Assembly (NCBI GenBank): GCA_001910725.1
Contig: MJGA01000020.1
Location: 62,001-126,000 of the forward strand
DNA length: 64,000 nucleotides
Direction: 5' to 3'
Source: Phanerodontia chrysosporium
Lineage: Eukaryota; Basidiomycota; Agaricomycetes; Polyporales; Phanerochaetaceae
Shown here: piece by piece, positions 32,342 through 44,100 of the stretch
Layout of the letters: every line of letters starts with the position of its first letter
Position numbering within the stretch: the first letter of the stretch is position 1
Program-made: the position numbers and the translations under genes
The notes under the pieces: generated by a model
What the model saw: only the letters and a program-made list of their open reading frames with translations
Told to the model about the DNA's origin: nothing
Database searches by the model: none

Positions 32342-34276
32342 ATGGACTTAGACGACGAGTGGTGCTTTGTGTCTTATTCTCCGGCCGTCTCCAACCCAAG
32401 CTCCATATCCCTGGAAGCCTCTCCTACCATGACCTCAAGAAGAGAACGCGACCTACCACCACCACCAGGACAAGAGCGAGATTCAGAGGAACGAGGAAGA
32501 AGCACGACACGATATACACGCGATAGACAGGACCAGGACAGAGTGATGCCCCGTGAACCTGCTGAACCCAGAGACCGAAGCAGAAGCATATTCAGGAGGT
32601 TCTTGCCAAAGTCTAGCAAGAAGAAACCTCTTCTGTTTTACGACAGATTGAAACCATATTACGAGTGTGTACACATGTCTATGATTGTTCATGGTCGCAC
32701 TGATGTCCTTATTTCTGCAGATTTACGAATTTTGCCCTTGGGTATCCTATCCGATTTGAGGGAAGGATGTACCCAACGTCGGAACATCGTGCGTTCAGCA
32801 CGTTATTCTTATCTTTGATTAGCTCACCATCCTCTAGTGTTTCAGTCCTTGAAGTTTCTCAAGACGCATCCAGAGGTCGCAGAGCGAATAAGAAACACCG
32901 CCAGTCCCCGCGAGGCCTTCGAGGAGGCGGGTCGACACCGCAAACGTCAACGCAACGACTGGTTCCATGTCAATATTCGCATGATGGAGATGGTCTTGGA
33001 GGCGAAGTTCACGCAGCACGCTTACCTGCGGGATCTGCTTCTGAAGACAGGAGATCGCGAGCTTGTTGAAGACAGTCCCGTAAGTCGACCTGGGGAGCCT
33101 CCGACTCCAACTGCGGCTGATCAGATGATTCAGTACGACGACTTTTGGGGATGTGGCAAGAACGGTCAGGGTAAAAACGAGCTTGGTCGCGCGCTCATGC
33201 GACTGCGATACAAGCTGCGGCGAGAGGCAGAGAACATGCAGCCAGTCATCCCCAACGCCGCCCCCGCAATCGTCAGTGGTGCGGCGCGACAGCGGAGCGC
33301 TAGTCGTGCATCCGATAATCGTGTGGTGGGCATAGAGCACGCTCAATGAGACCTAATACCAACCGCCCGTACAGGTTATCCCGCCGTTGCCACAAGATCT
33401 GCAATCGCGACGCAGACAGGGCAGCGTAGATCCGCCACCTCACCGACGGCAACGGAAAGACGGAGGGGGACATTCTACCATACAATGGTGTGAGTCAGTC
33501 ATCTCTTCACCGTGAGAGACCCAATCGGCCAATGTTAACCAGTTTGCATATTTCCAGTCAAGAACCAGCTAACCCACTCCGACTCCGAAGAGGATTCTCC
33601 CTTGTATTTCTACGAGAAAGACCAGCCATACTATGAGTGAGCGAGTTTGATCACCGTGCATGCAAACAAGCAGCTGAGTATTTCTTCAGGTTCACTAATT
33701 TCTCGCACCACCCTGTATGGTTTGCAGGAAAGCAGTACCCAACTTCCGAACATCGTGAGTATGACAAGTCTCTGGAACTTTGCATGCCCTTACCCTCGGT
33801 CTCCAGTATTCCAAGCTCAGAAATTCCTGGACACCGTCCCGACCTAGCCGAGTATATTCGTCTGCAGCCCACTTCGAGGGCGGCGTTGGAACAGGCGATA
33901 CAGCTCCGCCCCCACCAGAGACCCGACTGGTACAAAGTAAATCGTGATTGCATGGACCTTGCCCTGGAGGCAAAGTTCACCCAGCACAGTGACCTGCGCC
34001 AGCTGTTGCTTTCGACCGGAAACAGGACACTCATCGAGGCTAGCCCGGTGAGTGACAGCCCGACACTTTTGGCGCCTCGTGTGCTGACGCACTGCACCAG
34101 GTGGATGCGTACTGGGGCTATGGCAGGGACAAGCGGGCAGAAACGAGCTTGGAAAAGCTCTTATGAGACTCAGGGACAAGTTCCGCACTCAGGACCTGCA
34201 GAACGCGCAGCAGGGAGTACAGCTGGTTGTCCCGAGCCCAAGAGGACGCTCGAGTTCCCGGAATCGTGCCTTTTGA
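32342..34276 (+). CDS. Tandem NADAR-domain protein, second domain frameshifted
   Basis: The start is MDLDDEWCFVSYSP at 32342. About 100 polar, Arg/Glu-rich residues come first. NADAR domain 1 has LLFYDRLKPYYE, YPTSEH, FQSLKFL, QRNDWFHVN, EAKFTQHAYLRDLLLKTG, DDFWGCGKNGQGKNELGRAL. A linker crosses a GTGGGC intron and then a GTGAGT...CCAG intron that reads through in phase (TIQWFKNQLTHSDSEED) into domain 2: PLYFYEKDQPYYE, FTNFSHHPVW, YPTSEH, FQAQKFL, EAKFTQHSDLRQLLLSTG, DAYWGYG. Domain 2 has two apparent one-base deletions, near 33834 and 34134-34136. As written it would terminate early. Catalytic-motif residues are otherwise present. In this locus each NADAR pair appears to be one gene. Confidence 0.75.
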
Positions 34277-34564
34277 ACACGACATCCTTCTGGCGACCGT
34301 TTCGCGTGCAACACACTTCCCAATGACCAGAAACACACCGTTTGTATTTTATGTTGGCTAAGGGCGATGGTTGAACATGATCTGTACAAAGTCAAGGGTT
34401 GCATTAGTTATATGTAGAAATAGTGACTATGAATGCTTGCGCGAATTGTATTATCACTGGAGATCACTGGCCACCAGACCTTGCCCGCGCTCGAGTTCGC
34501 ACGATTGGGATCTTCTGCGCATCGCTATCTGTGATAAGCGACCAGGAACGAAAGGCGGTACTGG

Positions 34565-36329
34565 ATGAGCTTGCCTCAAAACGGGGAGGGTATCCATGCA
34601 GAACACTGCCTTCGCTCCTCTCTCGAGCGACCCCTTCATCGCTGGACACAAGCCATCGCATACACCTCCTACGTGAGACAGCAGATGGCGGACGGACAAT
34701 CAAGCAACGCACCTGTCGTGTTCTACGAAAAGGGCCAGCCATTTTACGGGTGCGCACTTCTCGAGGTCATCCAGAAACGCTCCTCTCCTCATCAGTTCAT
34801 TGCAGCTTCACGAATTTCGCTCCATACCTAGTGGAGCATGACAACAAGACATACCCCACTGCAGAGCACCGTAAGTATAGAGATACGGTCTGCACATTCA
34901 TGACTTTGATGTCAGGCTCTGCAGTGTTCCAAGCCCGCAAGTTCCTTGATGCACGCCCCGATCTCGCTGAACGGATCAGGATTACCCCGACGCCGCGCGC
35001 GGCGCACGACGAGGCAACAAAGCTGCGCGCGTTCCAACGCAGCGACTGGCGCAGAGTGAGCATCACCGTGATGGAGGAGGTCCTCGAGGAGAAGATCACG
35101 CGGCACGCCGTCCTCCACGACATGCTGCTGAGCACGGGTGATCGGCCATCGTTCAAGGCGACCCTGTGAGTGCGCTGTTCGCTGTCGATCGTGGTCGATT
35201 GTCATGAACTCGGCACAGGACGATGACTTCTGGGGCGCCGGGAAGGACCGTCAAGGGCGGAATGAGATGGGGAAGGCCCTGATGCGGGTGCGACAAAAGC
35301 TGAGGGACCAGGCCGCGGCGCCGAAGCAACCTCCGCTACCTGGTCTCGTGCCTATGACCGCTACCCAACCGCCGCCCAAGCAGCCATTGAGCACTGTACC
35401 TGCTGATGAGGACGCACCAATTGTGAGCATTCCACAGGATAACATGCGCGGCAGGTAGCTGGAACACAGACGCGTTACAGATACCTCCGAATCCGAATGC
35501 CCAAAAGCGAGCATTGCCAAGCGTACCAAACTCGCCGGCGAAGTTTAGCCCCATATTCTCCATGCGTAAGTCTGGTACAGCGCGGAAGTACGGTTGTGAA
35601 CGGTAATGCTGATGCTGCGCCAGCACCCACACCCACGACGCCGGCACCATCTCCCATCTGGTTCTTCGAGAAGGAGGGGCCGTTCAACGAGTACGCCCTG
35701 TCACCGCGCCACCGATCAGATCCTGACATTTGCGCAGATTCATGAACAACTCACCGCACACCGTGTTCTACAACGGCAAGATGTACCCCTCGGGCGAACA
35801 TCGTGAGTCCCTCCTCCACCCCCACCACGCCCAGCCCCGCGCTCACCGCCCTCCTTCCGCAGTCTTCCAAGCCCACAAGTTCCTCAAAAATGCACCACAC
35901 CTGGCAGAGCACATCCGCGCGCAGGCGTCGTCGCGCGGCGCGTGGGAAGAGGCGACGTACCTGCGGCACCAGCAGCGCAACGACTGGTTCGACGTGAACA
36001 TCGGCTGCATGGACGCCGTGCTCGAGGCCAAGTTCACGCAGCACGCGCCGCTCCACGCGCTCCTGCTCTCGACGGGCGACCGCGAGCTCATCAACGCGAA
36101 CCCGGTGAGTGCTTTTTTTCCGTGACGGGCGCGGTCCCGTGTTTGGGGAAAGGGCTGAAGAATGTGTGCGCCTGTGCCGCAGGTGGACGGGTTCTGGGGG
36201 TACGGTCCCGACAGGCACGGCCGCAATGAGCTTGGGAAGTGCCTCATGCGGTTGCGAACCAAGCTTCGGGCGAACGGCGGGGCCGACATGGACGGCGACT
36301 CGGATACTTGCATAGGAAGCGATGAGTGA
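34565..36329 (+). CDS. Tandem NADAR-domain protein (two domains)
   Basis: The start is MSLPQNGEGIHAEH at 34565. Domain 1 has VVFYEKGQPFYG, FTNFAPYLV, YPTAEH, FQARKFL, QRSDWRRVS, EEKITRHAVLHDMLLSTG, DDDFWGAGKDRQGRNEMGK. A one-base deletion at about 35143-35145 shifts frame just before the conserved phase-0 intron. A Pro-rich linker crosses introns at GTGAGC and GTAAGT donors (IPPNPNAQKRALPSVPNSP) and leads to domain 2: WFFEKEGPFNE, FMNNSPHTVFYNGKMYP, SGEH, FQAHKFL, QRNDWFDVN, EAKFTQHAPLHALLLSTG, DGFWGYGPDRHGRNELGK. It ends DTCIGSDE. Domain 2 is intact with all conserved motifs. It is presumably a cytoplasmic or nuclear ADP-ribose-processing enzyme, and lies 288 bases downstream of another tandem NADAR gene. 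Confidence 0.78.
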
Positions 36330-36784
36330 AGGGCGTGCAGCGGGGCCTGAGAGTCCCTCCGCAGGACGTCTGTCGCAGGGTCATGTTCAGAGCTGTATCA
36401 TATACCAGTGCCATGTACCACCTTCAGTTTATTCTCTTGGATATATTTATTCTGCAGACAGTTTCTCAGTACTGCGGATAAGACGATGTTACTGAGAACT
36501 GCGAAGAGCCAGGCACGAGAGTGAGACCAACGAAAAGCAAAAGGGTCACTCACCTTTTCTTAATCATCATCTGCCTTTGTCAATGACAGGTAGCACGAGT
36601 GCAATAAAGCTGGAACGTCTAGTCTTCTCTCGGGGAAGCAAACCACGAACATGCATACATGCATGTTTTCCAGCTTATATCCCGAAGCAGCGAGAGACCT
36701 CAGCTCAGCAGCCAGATTAAGACCCAATGACATACCCCGCGCTGAGTAAAATTGGAGTCACGGCCGCAGCGCCGCATCCAAAGC
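36330..36784. other. Intergenic between convergent genes
   Basis: AT-richer 3' flanks, including an ACATGCATACATGCATG palindromic run near 36648-36666. No gene is seen. Confidence 0.4.
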
Positions 36785-38705
36785 TTACCCCGACACACTC
36801 GGAGCGGGCGAGGTCGACGCCCGGTGCTTCAGCAACATGAACGAGGGCATATATGCACTCACGGACGAGCTCTGGGATAAACGTGTCGTGCCATTCGCTG
36901 ATAACTTGTACATATCGAAGACCCCATCCAACCGTGTGCCCACGCTAAATCCTCGCCGAAAGAGATATACAACACCCCTAGCCCTCCTGCATAACGGGGC
37001 TTGCGTCAAAGGCGGCAGCAGTCCACACTGCAGGAGAGTACGCACCTGCTTGCCCTGCTCCCGCTCCGGGCTCTGCGGGCGGCTGACCGCACGGCTCGCC
37101 GCGGCGCTCGCGTTCGCGCTGGCCGACGTGCTCGGCGCGCGGCTCTCGTCCCAGTCGGAGCCCTCCGCCATGAGCGCGTGCATGCCCATCTTCGCGAGCT
37201 TCTTGTCGAAGATGCGGTGGCGGTACCCGCTCACGAGGCGCGCGAGGAGGTCCGACGTGCTGATGCCGGGCGTGCGCCGCGTCGGCAGGAACTTGCCCTG
37301 CATCTTGCAGAACGCGTACACGTCGTCGTGGCCGGCGCTCCCGTATGGGTCCACGTCGTGTGCAACGTAGTCGATGTCGTACTGCGCGTTTTCTCGCGAT
37401 CAGCGACGGCGGTAACAGGGAGTCAGAGAGAAGGTGCGCACCTTCTCGAGGAAGTCAGGCCCGATGACCCATGGCGCGTCCGGTACGACCTCGTCTACCC
37501 ACCGGCAGTGCCGTACGGCCTCACAGCTAAGCAGAGAGTAAGTATAACGGTCTCTGTGTCGCTATGAAGACGTACCGCTCTGCGTGCGTCATGACTGTCC
37601 GGTTTTTATGGCTTTCGCACTGCTCGTCCGAGTTAACGCCAACGAGCAGGTATACACCTGGCGTCCACTCGCCCTCGCCATTTTCTGGCGGCACGGACGG
37701 GAACGCAAGCTTGGCTTGACGCAATTGGAGAGCATGTCTGTGATGAGACGATTACTTGGCGTTGTCGATGAACGTGCGAGGAGCAGCGTACCCAAAGTGG
37801 AAGAGATCATAAACACCTTGAGACAGAAAGTTAGCGCAGGTGTTCCATGCCCGTGAGAGCTGTGCCAGATGGTGCGCACTCACCATCTGCGTATATCCTG
37901 ACGGGTCGGTGATGCGGAGGCTCGTTGATCTTGTAGTACTTGTCTCCGACTTTGCATCCGGGCCCATCAATCATCTGAATTGAAAATCATGGACCCTGTC
38001 AATCAACATTTTTCCTGAGCGTGGAGCAGCACTGTGACGCACCTGGCGGAACCATGCCTGAATGTCATCGGGGCTCAGTTTTGCAGGGTCAAATGACAGG
38101 GGATTGCTCAAGTACGAGCTGCTCGCGGGTGACGGTTCTGTTGGGCGAGACGGGTTGCTTGGCGTGGGGCGGTGGAGTGCGGGCGGCGAGGGCGTGCTTT
38201 TCGGGGCGTTGAGGCTTGTGTTAGGGAATGTCGGGGAGGTAGGGGACAGCGTAGAGGCGACCGAAGACGCGTAGTGCTCTCTCCGGCTGGGCAATGCAGA
38301 GGTATAGGGCGTTTCTGGGCCAGCGGTCGTGCTGCTCTCGATGTCTCCGTCGTACGTGGGCGAGTCGACGCCCTCGTCAGACTCGCCGAGGGCCAAGGCG
38401 AGGACATGTCGTCGTGCAGAGTTGGCCGCGTTCGCCTTGTTCGCCGCCGCCGCACGCGAGCGCGTGTTGCTCGACGGATGGGCAGCCGACGAAGCGTGCA
38501 CAGAGACGGCAGACGCACCGCTGTCTGTCAGAGGGTCGTTGTCCTCCTCCGAAGCGTCGTACGCGGGCGAGTCCACGGAGTGGGCGTGGGCGAGGTTGGG
38601 GTGCATGGGGTGCTTGATGCCAAAGGAGCGTTTCGCGTGGACGGAGCGAGACTGGGAGGGTTTGGAGGTGGTCGTCGCGGTCGATGTTGTGACTGGGGGA
38701 TCCAT
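36785..38705 (-). CDS. pct1: Choline-phosphate cytidylyltransferase (CTP:phosphocholine cytidylyltransferase)
   Basis: This is the rate-limiting step of the CDP-choline pathway to phosphatidylcholine (EC 2.7.7.15). The start is [14 protein letters not shown] at 38705. About 220 disordered Ser/Pro-rich residues come first, then the catalytic domain over several exons: [20 protein letters not shown] (HxGH motif, assembled across a GTACGC intron), [62 protein letters not shown] and the signature [15 protein letters not shown]. The C-terminal tail is Ser/Ala-rich. The stop at 36785 assumes the last exon reads straight through a possible GTGCGT donor near 37043; an alternative last exon could change the final 60 residues. 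Confidence 0.9.
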
Positions 38706-39365
38706 CGCGATTGATTCCGTCCTGGCGGATTGGACGAGGCGGAGGGCGTCGGGGCGAAGGGCACTAATTGCCCAAGATCAGATAATGCTCTCGGCCTTTG
38801 CGTGCGTTTGCGAATACGGTCTCGACCGAGTGAAAAATTGGCGGAAAAAGCGTCCGCAGACGGTGTGTCGGCTGGTTGGCTCGCAGGAGGACAGAGCAAG
38901 CAGAGTCTCACCTCCGTTTCCGGCCTGCGTCTTCTCCACTCTCCCTGCCAGCAGCAAATCCTTAGGGTTAGGGTGATGTCATCCACGTGCGCTCCTCTAT
39001 TGGCTCGTGATCCGCCGGCACTTGCCGGACGTGCCCAATGGCAAGTCTCCAAGTTGTTAGAGAGCACGGGAGAGGGGACCTACATTCAAGTCGGGAGCCA
39101 GATACATAGCTTGCTCGGACACGAGGGGTCGACGCACCTGTCAACGGCGGGGCAGCGAAGCGAAGGGTGCCGCTACCGAACAGGGAACGAGCGGGCGCGA
39201 TGAGAGCACTCAATAGCCATTTCCCTGCTGGGATGCACTGCTGCATCGTGGTATAAAGCCTCTTATACAGACATAGAGGAGATAAAATAATATACACCGA
39301 CGTGTTACGGGGTCCAATGAGTCATGTCTGAATACCGTGAAAGTTCATATCCGCGCCGCTCACGC
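38706..39365. other. pct1 promoter and 3' flank of the secreted-protein gene
   Basis: Same-strand spacing between two minus-strand genes. Apart from the telobox I see no defined element and no gene. Confidence 0.4.
38962..38973. promoter_or_regulatory. Interstitial telomere-like repeat (TTAGGG)2 upstream of pct1
   Basis: Two perfect TTAGGG units, 257 bases upstream of the pct1 start. Such teloboxes can bind Rap1/Tbf1-like factors at fungal promoters. With only two units, chance is possible. Confidence 0.4.
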
Positions 39366-39869
39366 TCACAACAAGTCCGTGATAGCGATGTGGCACACAT
39401 ACGAGCTCGCGGCGTTGTCAAGTCCGTCGAGTTCAGGAACGGCTCGCCGGGGTACACGCTCGCGTACACGTCTCCGTAGCAGTTCGGGTCCCTTCAGGCA
39501 ACCGGCGGCTCATCAGCGGCCGCCAAGCACTGGGAGCACGCACGGAGACGACGCACTGCCAGAGGATGCACTCCCAGCCCGGCGCAGGCACGACGCTCGA
39601 GTTGCTGTTGTTGAACGCAGGCGGGAAGTCCCGGCACTGGCTCGAGACAAACGGGAAGTTGTGGTATTCGCCGGCGAAGGCGACGCCCGTGCACGCGATG
39701 CAGTAGCCGTCGGGAGCCTGGGCTTGCTCTCGGGTCTGCGCATATATGGACATTGTCATACATGGACTCAATCGAGCGCAAATTGGTGCACCTCAATAGC
39801 AACGGGGTTTGCAATCACGAGGCCGAGTGTGACGGCGAATACAGCAAGGTCGTGTTTGGTGACCTGCAT
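39366..39869 (-). CDS. Small secreted cysteine-containing protein
   Basis: The minus-strand start at 39869 gives MQVTKHDLAVFAVTLGLVIA, a clear signal peptide. A 57-nt GTGCAC...GCAG intron follows. The mature part reads APDGYCIACTGVAFAGEYHN, SSQCRDFPPAFNNSNSSVV and APGWECILWQ, and after another probable intron a last exon with LDNAASSYVC, ending at 39366. Cysteine spacing and the terminal NxAASSYxC resemble small secreted proteins with a beta/gamma-crystallin-like fold seen in basidiomycetes, but this is only a resemblance. The junction before the last exon could not be fixed by phase, so the final 40 residues are tentative. Function is unknown; a cell-wall or interaction effector role is possible. 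Confidence 0.5.
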
Positions 39870-40785
39870 GGCGATGGTGGTAGCAGAGGAGACCCCTCAC
39901 GCTCCCGCGAAGTTGGAGCGCCAAGACATGCAAGCCATCGCAGGGATGCGGTCCCACCTAGCCTTTTCCCGGTCGCTCGGGGACCGCAAAGCAGGCGCAG
40001 GCGAGGCCGCACCATCTCGGATATCAGCCCGCCAGGCGATTCCAAACGCAGATCGCGGTGCCGTTGGAGATGGTGCGCACCGTTCATAGTGCCAGAGTCG
40101 CGTCCGAAGGCTGACGTCGCCGCAACAAAGGCTGCGCCAGGGCGCACCTGGTGGCCCCGGGGCGAGGCGCACCCTGATGCATCTCGCACGTGGGCAGAAG
40201 GCTCTGCAGAGATTGTGCTGCCAGAACGCTCCCTGCGCTGCTGCACGGCGTACAGAACGGGTGGTAGTGCTTCTCGTGGCGTCTAATCACGAGGAAAGCG
40301 CCGGGCGGGTCCCTCGCAGGTACAAGTGCGTGTTCCGGAATGGCCTGGAGATGGTGTTTCGTCGGGGGTGGTTGCAAGGGTCGTCACCGTTGTGCGACCT
40401 CTGTCCCAGGCCTGCAAGGGGGACTACGCTCACACGGCGGAGCGAAATGGGGTACCTAAGAGGCATCTCCGTTGCCAGCATACCGTGCTTTCAGCTATCA
40501 AAATTACCGGTCGTGAGATATTGGATGCGATACCTTTGCTTGATTCCGCTCACGAATCGCCGAAATTCTGTCGCAGGCTTGCAATACCTGTCATGCAACT
40601 TAGACTGCATGTGACTCGACGGACAACATCGAGCGTAGCCAGTACGCCAACTGGGCAAAAAGTATTCGTGAAGAGACATTGTAGATTTCACGAGAAACTG
40701 GTGTGCTGAGGCGTGGTGCAATGGGTTGGTTTGGTTTGTGGTGCCTACATTCGCCGCGGCACATGTTCCCACGGTCACGCAGACA
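39870..40785. other. Left flank of the transposon, no gene recognised
   Basis: GC-rich to about 40450, with overlapping open frames on both strands and no family match. It ends at the target-site duplication. Confidence 0.35.
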
Positions 40786-40793
40786 GCTAAATG
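40786..40793. repeat. Target-site duplication, left copy (GCTAAATG)
   Basis: The same 8 bases occur directly outside the right inverted repeat at 47172-47179. An exact 8-bp duplication marks a single insertion event. Confidence 0.88.
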
Positions 40794-40827
40794 AGGACCC
40801 CCCCTTATCCCGCCGGAGCTCTGATCC
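40794..40827 (+). repeat. Left terminal inverted repeat
   Basis: Begins AGGACCCCCCCTTATCCCGC and ends GCTCTGATCC. It matches the right end in reverse complement at 32 of 34 positions; the two mismatches are at positions 22 and 23. Confidence 0.9.
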
Positions 40828-41177
40828 GGGCGTCCCCCCAACTGGCTCCCCCGGAGGGCCGACCTTCGATGCGGGATCCCCCAAATTGCAGCTGTCGGCT
40901 GCCCGAGCTTGCATCCCAGTCTACCCCCAAACGGCCCACATTTCGGCCAGGTTCGATCCGACGGGCCCCCAAATTGGCCTTCGCGGACTGGGTCAGGCGG
41001 GTCTGTGGAGTTGGGTTAGGGTATTAGATTTTCGCGAAAATTCGATAATTATATTACAACTTTATCCGAATGAGGCCACAGCCAATAGCAGCTTCGCCAG
41101 AGTTGGAGAGCTGAAGTCCGATTTTACTTTGAAAATACACTCTCGACGCCTCCTTTGCCTCTTTACCTAGGTTCGGG

Positions 41178-44100
41178 ATGGCATCGACGATCCCAGAACA
41201 GCTACGAAAGGCTCTCGACCCCGCTCCGAGTGTATGCATTCCTCTCATTCTGAAACTAGCATGCCCGAAGACGCTGTCGGAGAAGCCGCACGCTGAGGCA
41301 GACGAGGTCTCGAACGAAGGTCTACGAGCCTGGTATTCACGCGACGAACCAAACCACATTCCTCAGTACATCTCGCAGATAGTCCTGCCGCCGAGACAGC
41401 GCTCCCTACACATCGCCGACACACTGCATGAGGCCGAACTCGACGGCTACAAATCAGTTTTCCATCCCCTCGATCCTGCGCTGAAGTTACCGCTGTGGTA
41501 CGCTCGAGCCATGTCGTTCGGATACGTACTTCGGGACGCGCACGACATCTGGGAAGAGCGGAGCGAGTGGATTGAAGATGCGGCGACATGTGAAAGCTGG
41601 TCCCCTGACTTCAAAACCGCTGTGCGCAGTGCTGTTGCGCGTTGCCCATGGCGAGGCGGATTCCCTGGAATACAGAACGGTGCCGTGTCAGCAGAAACCC
41701 TCGCATCGCTTCTCTCGACAGTCTGGCTTACCGATGAAATGGTAGACAGCGCTCTAGAAGTCGTTCGTGAAGATCAGCTTCAACAGACCAGAGCTCAACC
41801 GGAGAACCTGCCTGCTAACCCGGCTGTCGTCGCGCCTACTTGGCTTGGCCAAGCTATAATGGCCAGCCCGACAGGCTCATTTGCTTGCAAGTGGGGTCAC
41901 GAACTGCGGAACGGTGGCCCAGCCATGAAGATGTTCTTTCCGATGAACATCGCGGACGTCCATTGGATCGCAGTTGGCATTGACGTCGGTACTGCTATGA
42001 TCAACATCGGAGATTCGTACCCTGCCGTGACGGCGCGCTGTGGCCTGCCAGACATCCTGGACAAGATCAAAGCATGGCTCGTACCGTTCTTCCCAGACGT
42101 ATCTTGGCGTATCAACCTCGCAGGACTCCCTGTTGCTGCACAGAAGGACGACACTTCCTGTGGTATTACAGCGGTCAATGCCATACACCGGGCTGCATGT
42201 CCGGGATACAGTCTTACCTGGGATCCTGAGAAGCCGAACTGGTTTCGTGCATATTACTTCAAGCGCTGTGTCACCGTTGGCCAAGATGGTGGTAAGGATA
42301 GGCCTGGCTACCAGGTGAGCTCTTGTGAGCGTGCACATCACGAGGTGATATTGATGGATCTTTCTCGACAGAACGTTCTACATTTAGAAGGCAAGAATGA
42401 ACGCGCTGGCTCACCAGAGCAGGCTGGTACTATGCGTAACGTGCGGGAATATGCAATCTTACCTGAAAGGCGGCCACCCTCAGACGGCAGCGGTACGGGG
42501 GGTTCTCGAGATCCCGCGGATGTCGACAAGAAATGGCGCCAGCGAGCTAAGGTGTTCGATACCGTCCACGACGAGGAACTGGCAGCACGGGAAGACGAGT
42601 CAGACATCGAGTATCATGGGGCAGAGGAGCAGGGAGTAGACAAAGGAAGCGGCGTTGATGCGGGAACTGCTGAGCTCGATGAGCGCTGCTTCGCCCGGGA
42701 TCTGCTCAAAGAGGCAAGTAGTTCAGTTCTTGCCATCTGGACTCGCCGCTCACGCCTTTGATTCTCGTACAGGATCCTAAATACCTTCAGTTTCAGCGCA
42801 AAATTCTTCGGATTGACCCACGCGCTTCTTTCGAACACGTCGACCCCTACACCATACGATGCGGTCATTGCGCCAAGGCAGTGACGACAAAGCGCAACGA
42901 CGTCTTCTACTTCAGCCGTCACTACAACTCCAAAACGTGCCGCTCGACATCGCAGAGAGAGCCCTCTATTGTGGGGATGTTCAAGAGCATGGCTGCGCAG
43001 TGCAAAGTCCGTACCTCATTCCAAGTGCCTATCGCAGTGCCGTCGCCTTCCGTAACAGTCCCTTGTCCCGGCCTCACACATAACGACGACCCCCGCCTAG
43101 TCGACTATCTAAGGCGCTCAACAATGGAGTCTGGAGGCGCTCCTCCTCGTTCTACTCTACGTAAGAAGTGGGCAGCGCAGCGTCCCCAAGATTCCCTAGA
43201 GCAGACTGAGCGACGTGTTCTGGACGATGAACGTCACCACGCGAAGTGGATTAACAATCATCAGTCACAAACGGTGTCGTCGCCGGCTTGCACGAAGATC
43301 GCGTTCATCTCTCGAGGGGGCTTAGTACGGGCATGCGAGGAATGTGAGAAGGTTCTCACAGTCAAGACGTTCAAGAACGCGCTTCGCAGGGGGCCTCCCA
43401 AGAACAAGACGGCGAAGTTCACACCGAACGAATACCGTAACGTTCTGCTCGGCGAGGCATATCAGCGCCACAAGGATGTGAAGGAGCTGTTCGAGCTGGT
43501 GCGTAACTGGCATTCTGTTGAACACTGGACTCCATTTGACGGTCAGGGCATTTCCGACAGGGTGCTGATGACCTCTGGTTAACGCTTGCGACAAGAGGTG
43601 CATCCGGCCGCTATAAAAACCTGGAGGTCTTGCATGGACTTCTCGAGGCCATTACGATTGGTGAAGAACGGCAGTGGCAAGGTGTCGGCTTACGCAATAT
43701 GAAGTACAGCAACGCCTTCGACAACTTCTGCACCACGCTTGCCACCATGTCACCATGGGCGTACGACTATTTCCGATCCGAGTTTGGCGGTCGAACACTG
43801 AAGAGTATAAGGTACGCCGTTTACTGCTGAATTTATGCCACCTGGTACCTGATACTCATTGCTCTGTGTATCAGCAATATACGGGCCAAGTTGCCTCGAT
43901 TCCAGCCTGGAATTACCGATGTCAATTTCGACGGCCTCCTATCACTTGCGGAGAGGCTGGGGTGTGATTTACAGAACATACCCGTCGCTCTCAGTGTTGA
44001 CGACACGAAACTCCATCCTGCATTGCGCCCCTACCAAGACGGCGATGTGTGGCGTCTTGCTGGGGTCCACGGCCATGTTCCGGAGTTTCACGACTACACC

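Noticed and set aside
39870..40785. Gene disrupted by the transposon
   Set aside because: Joining the two flanks at the TSD gives no recognisable protein in any frame I could follow.
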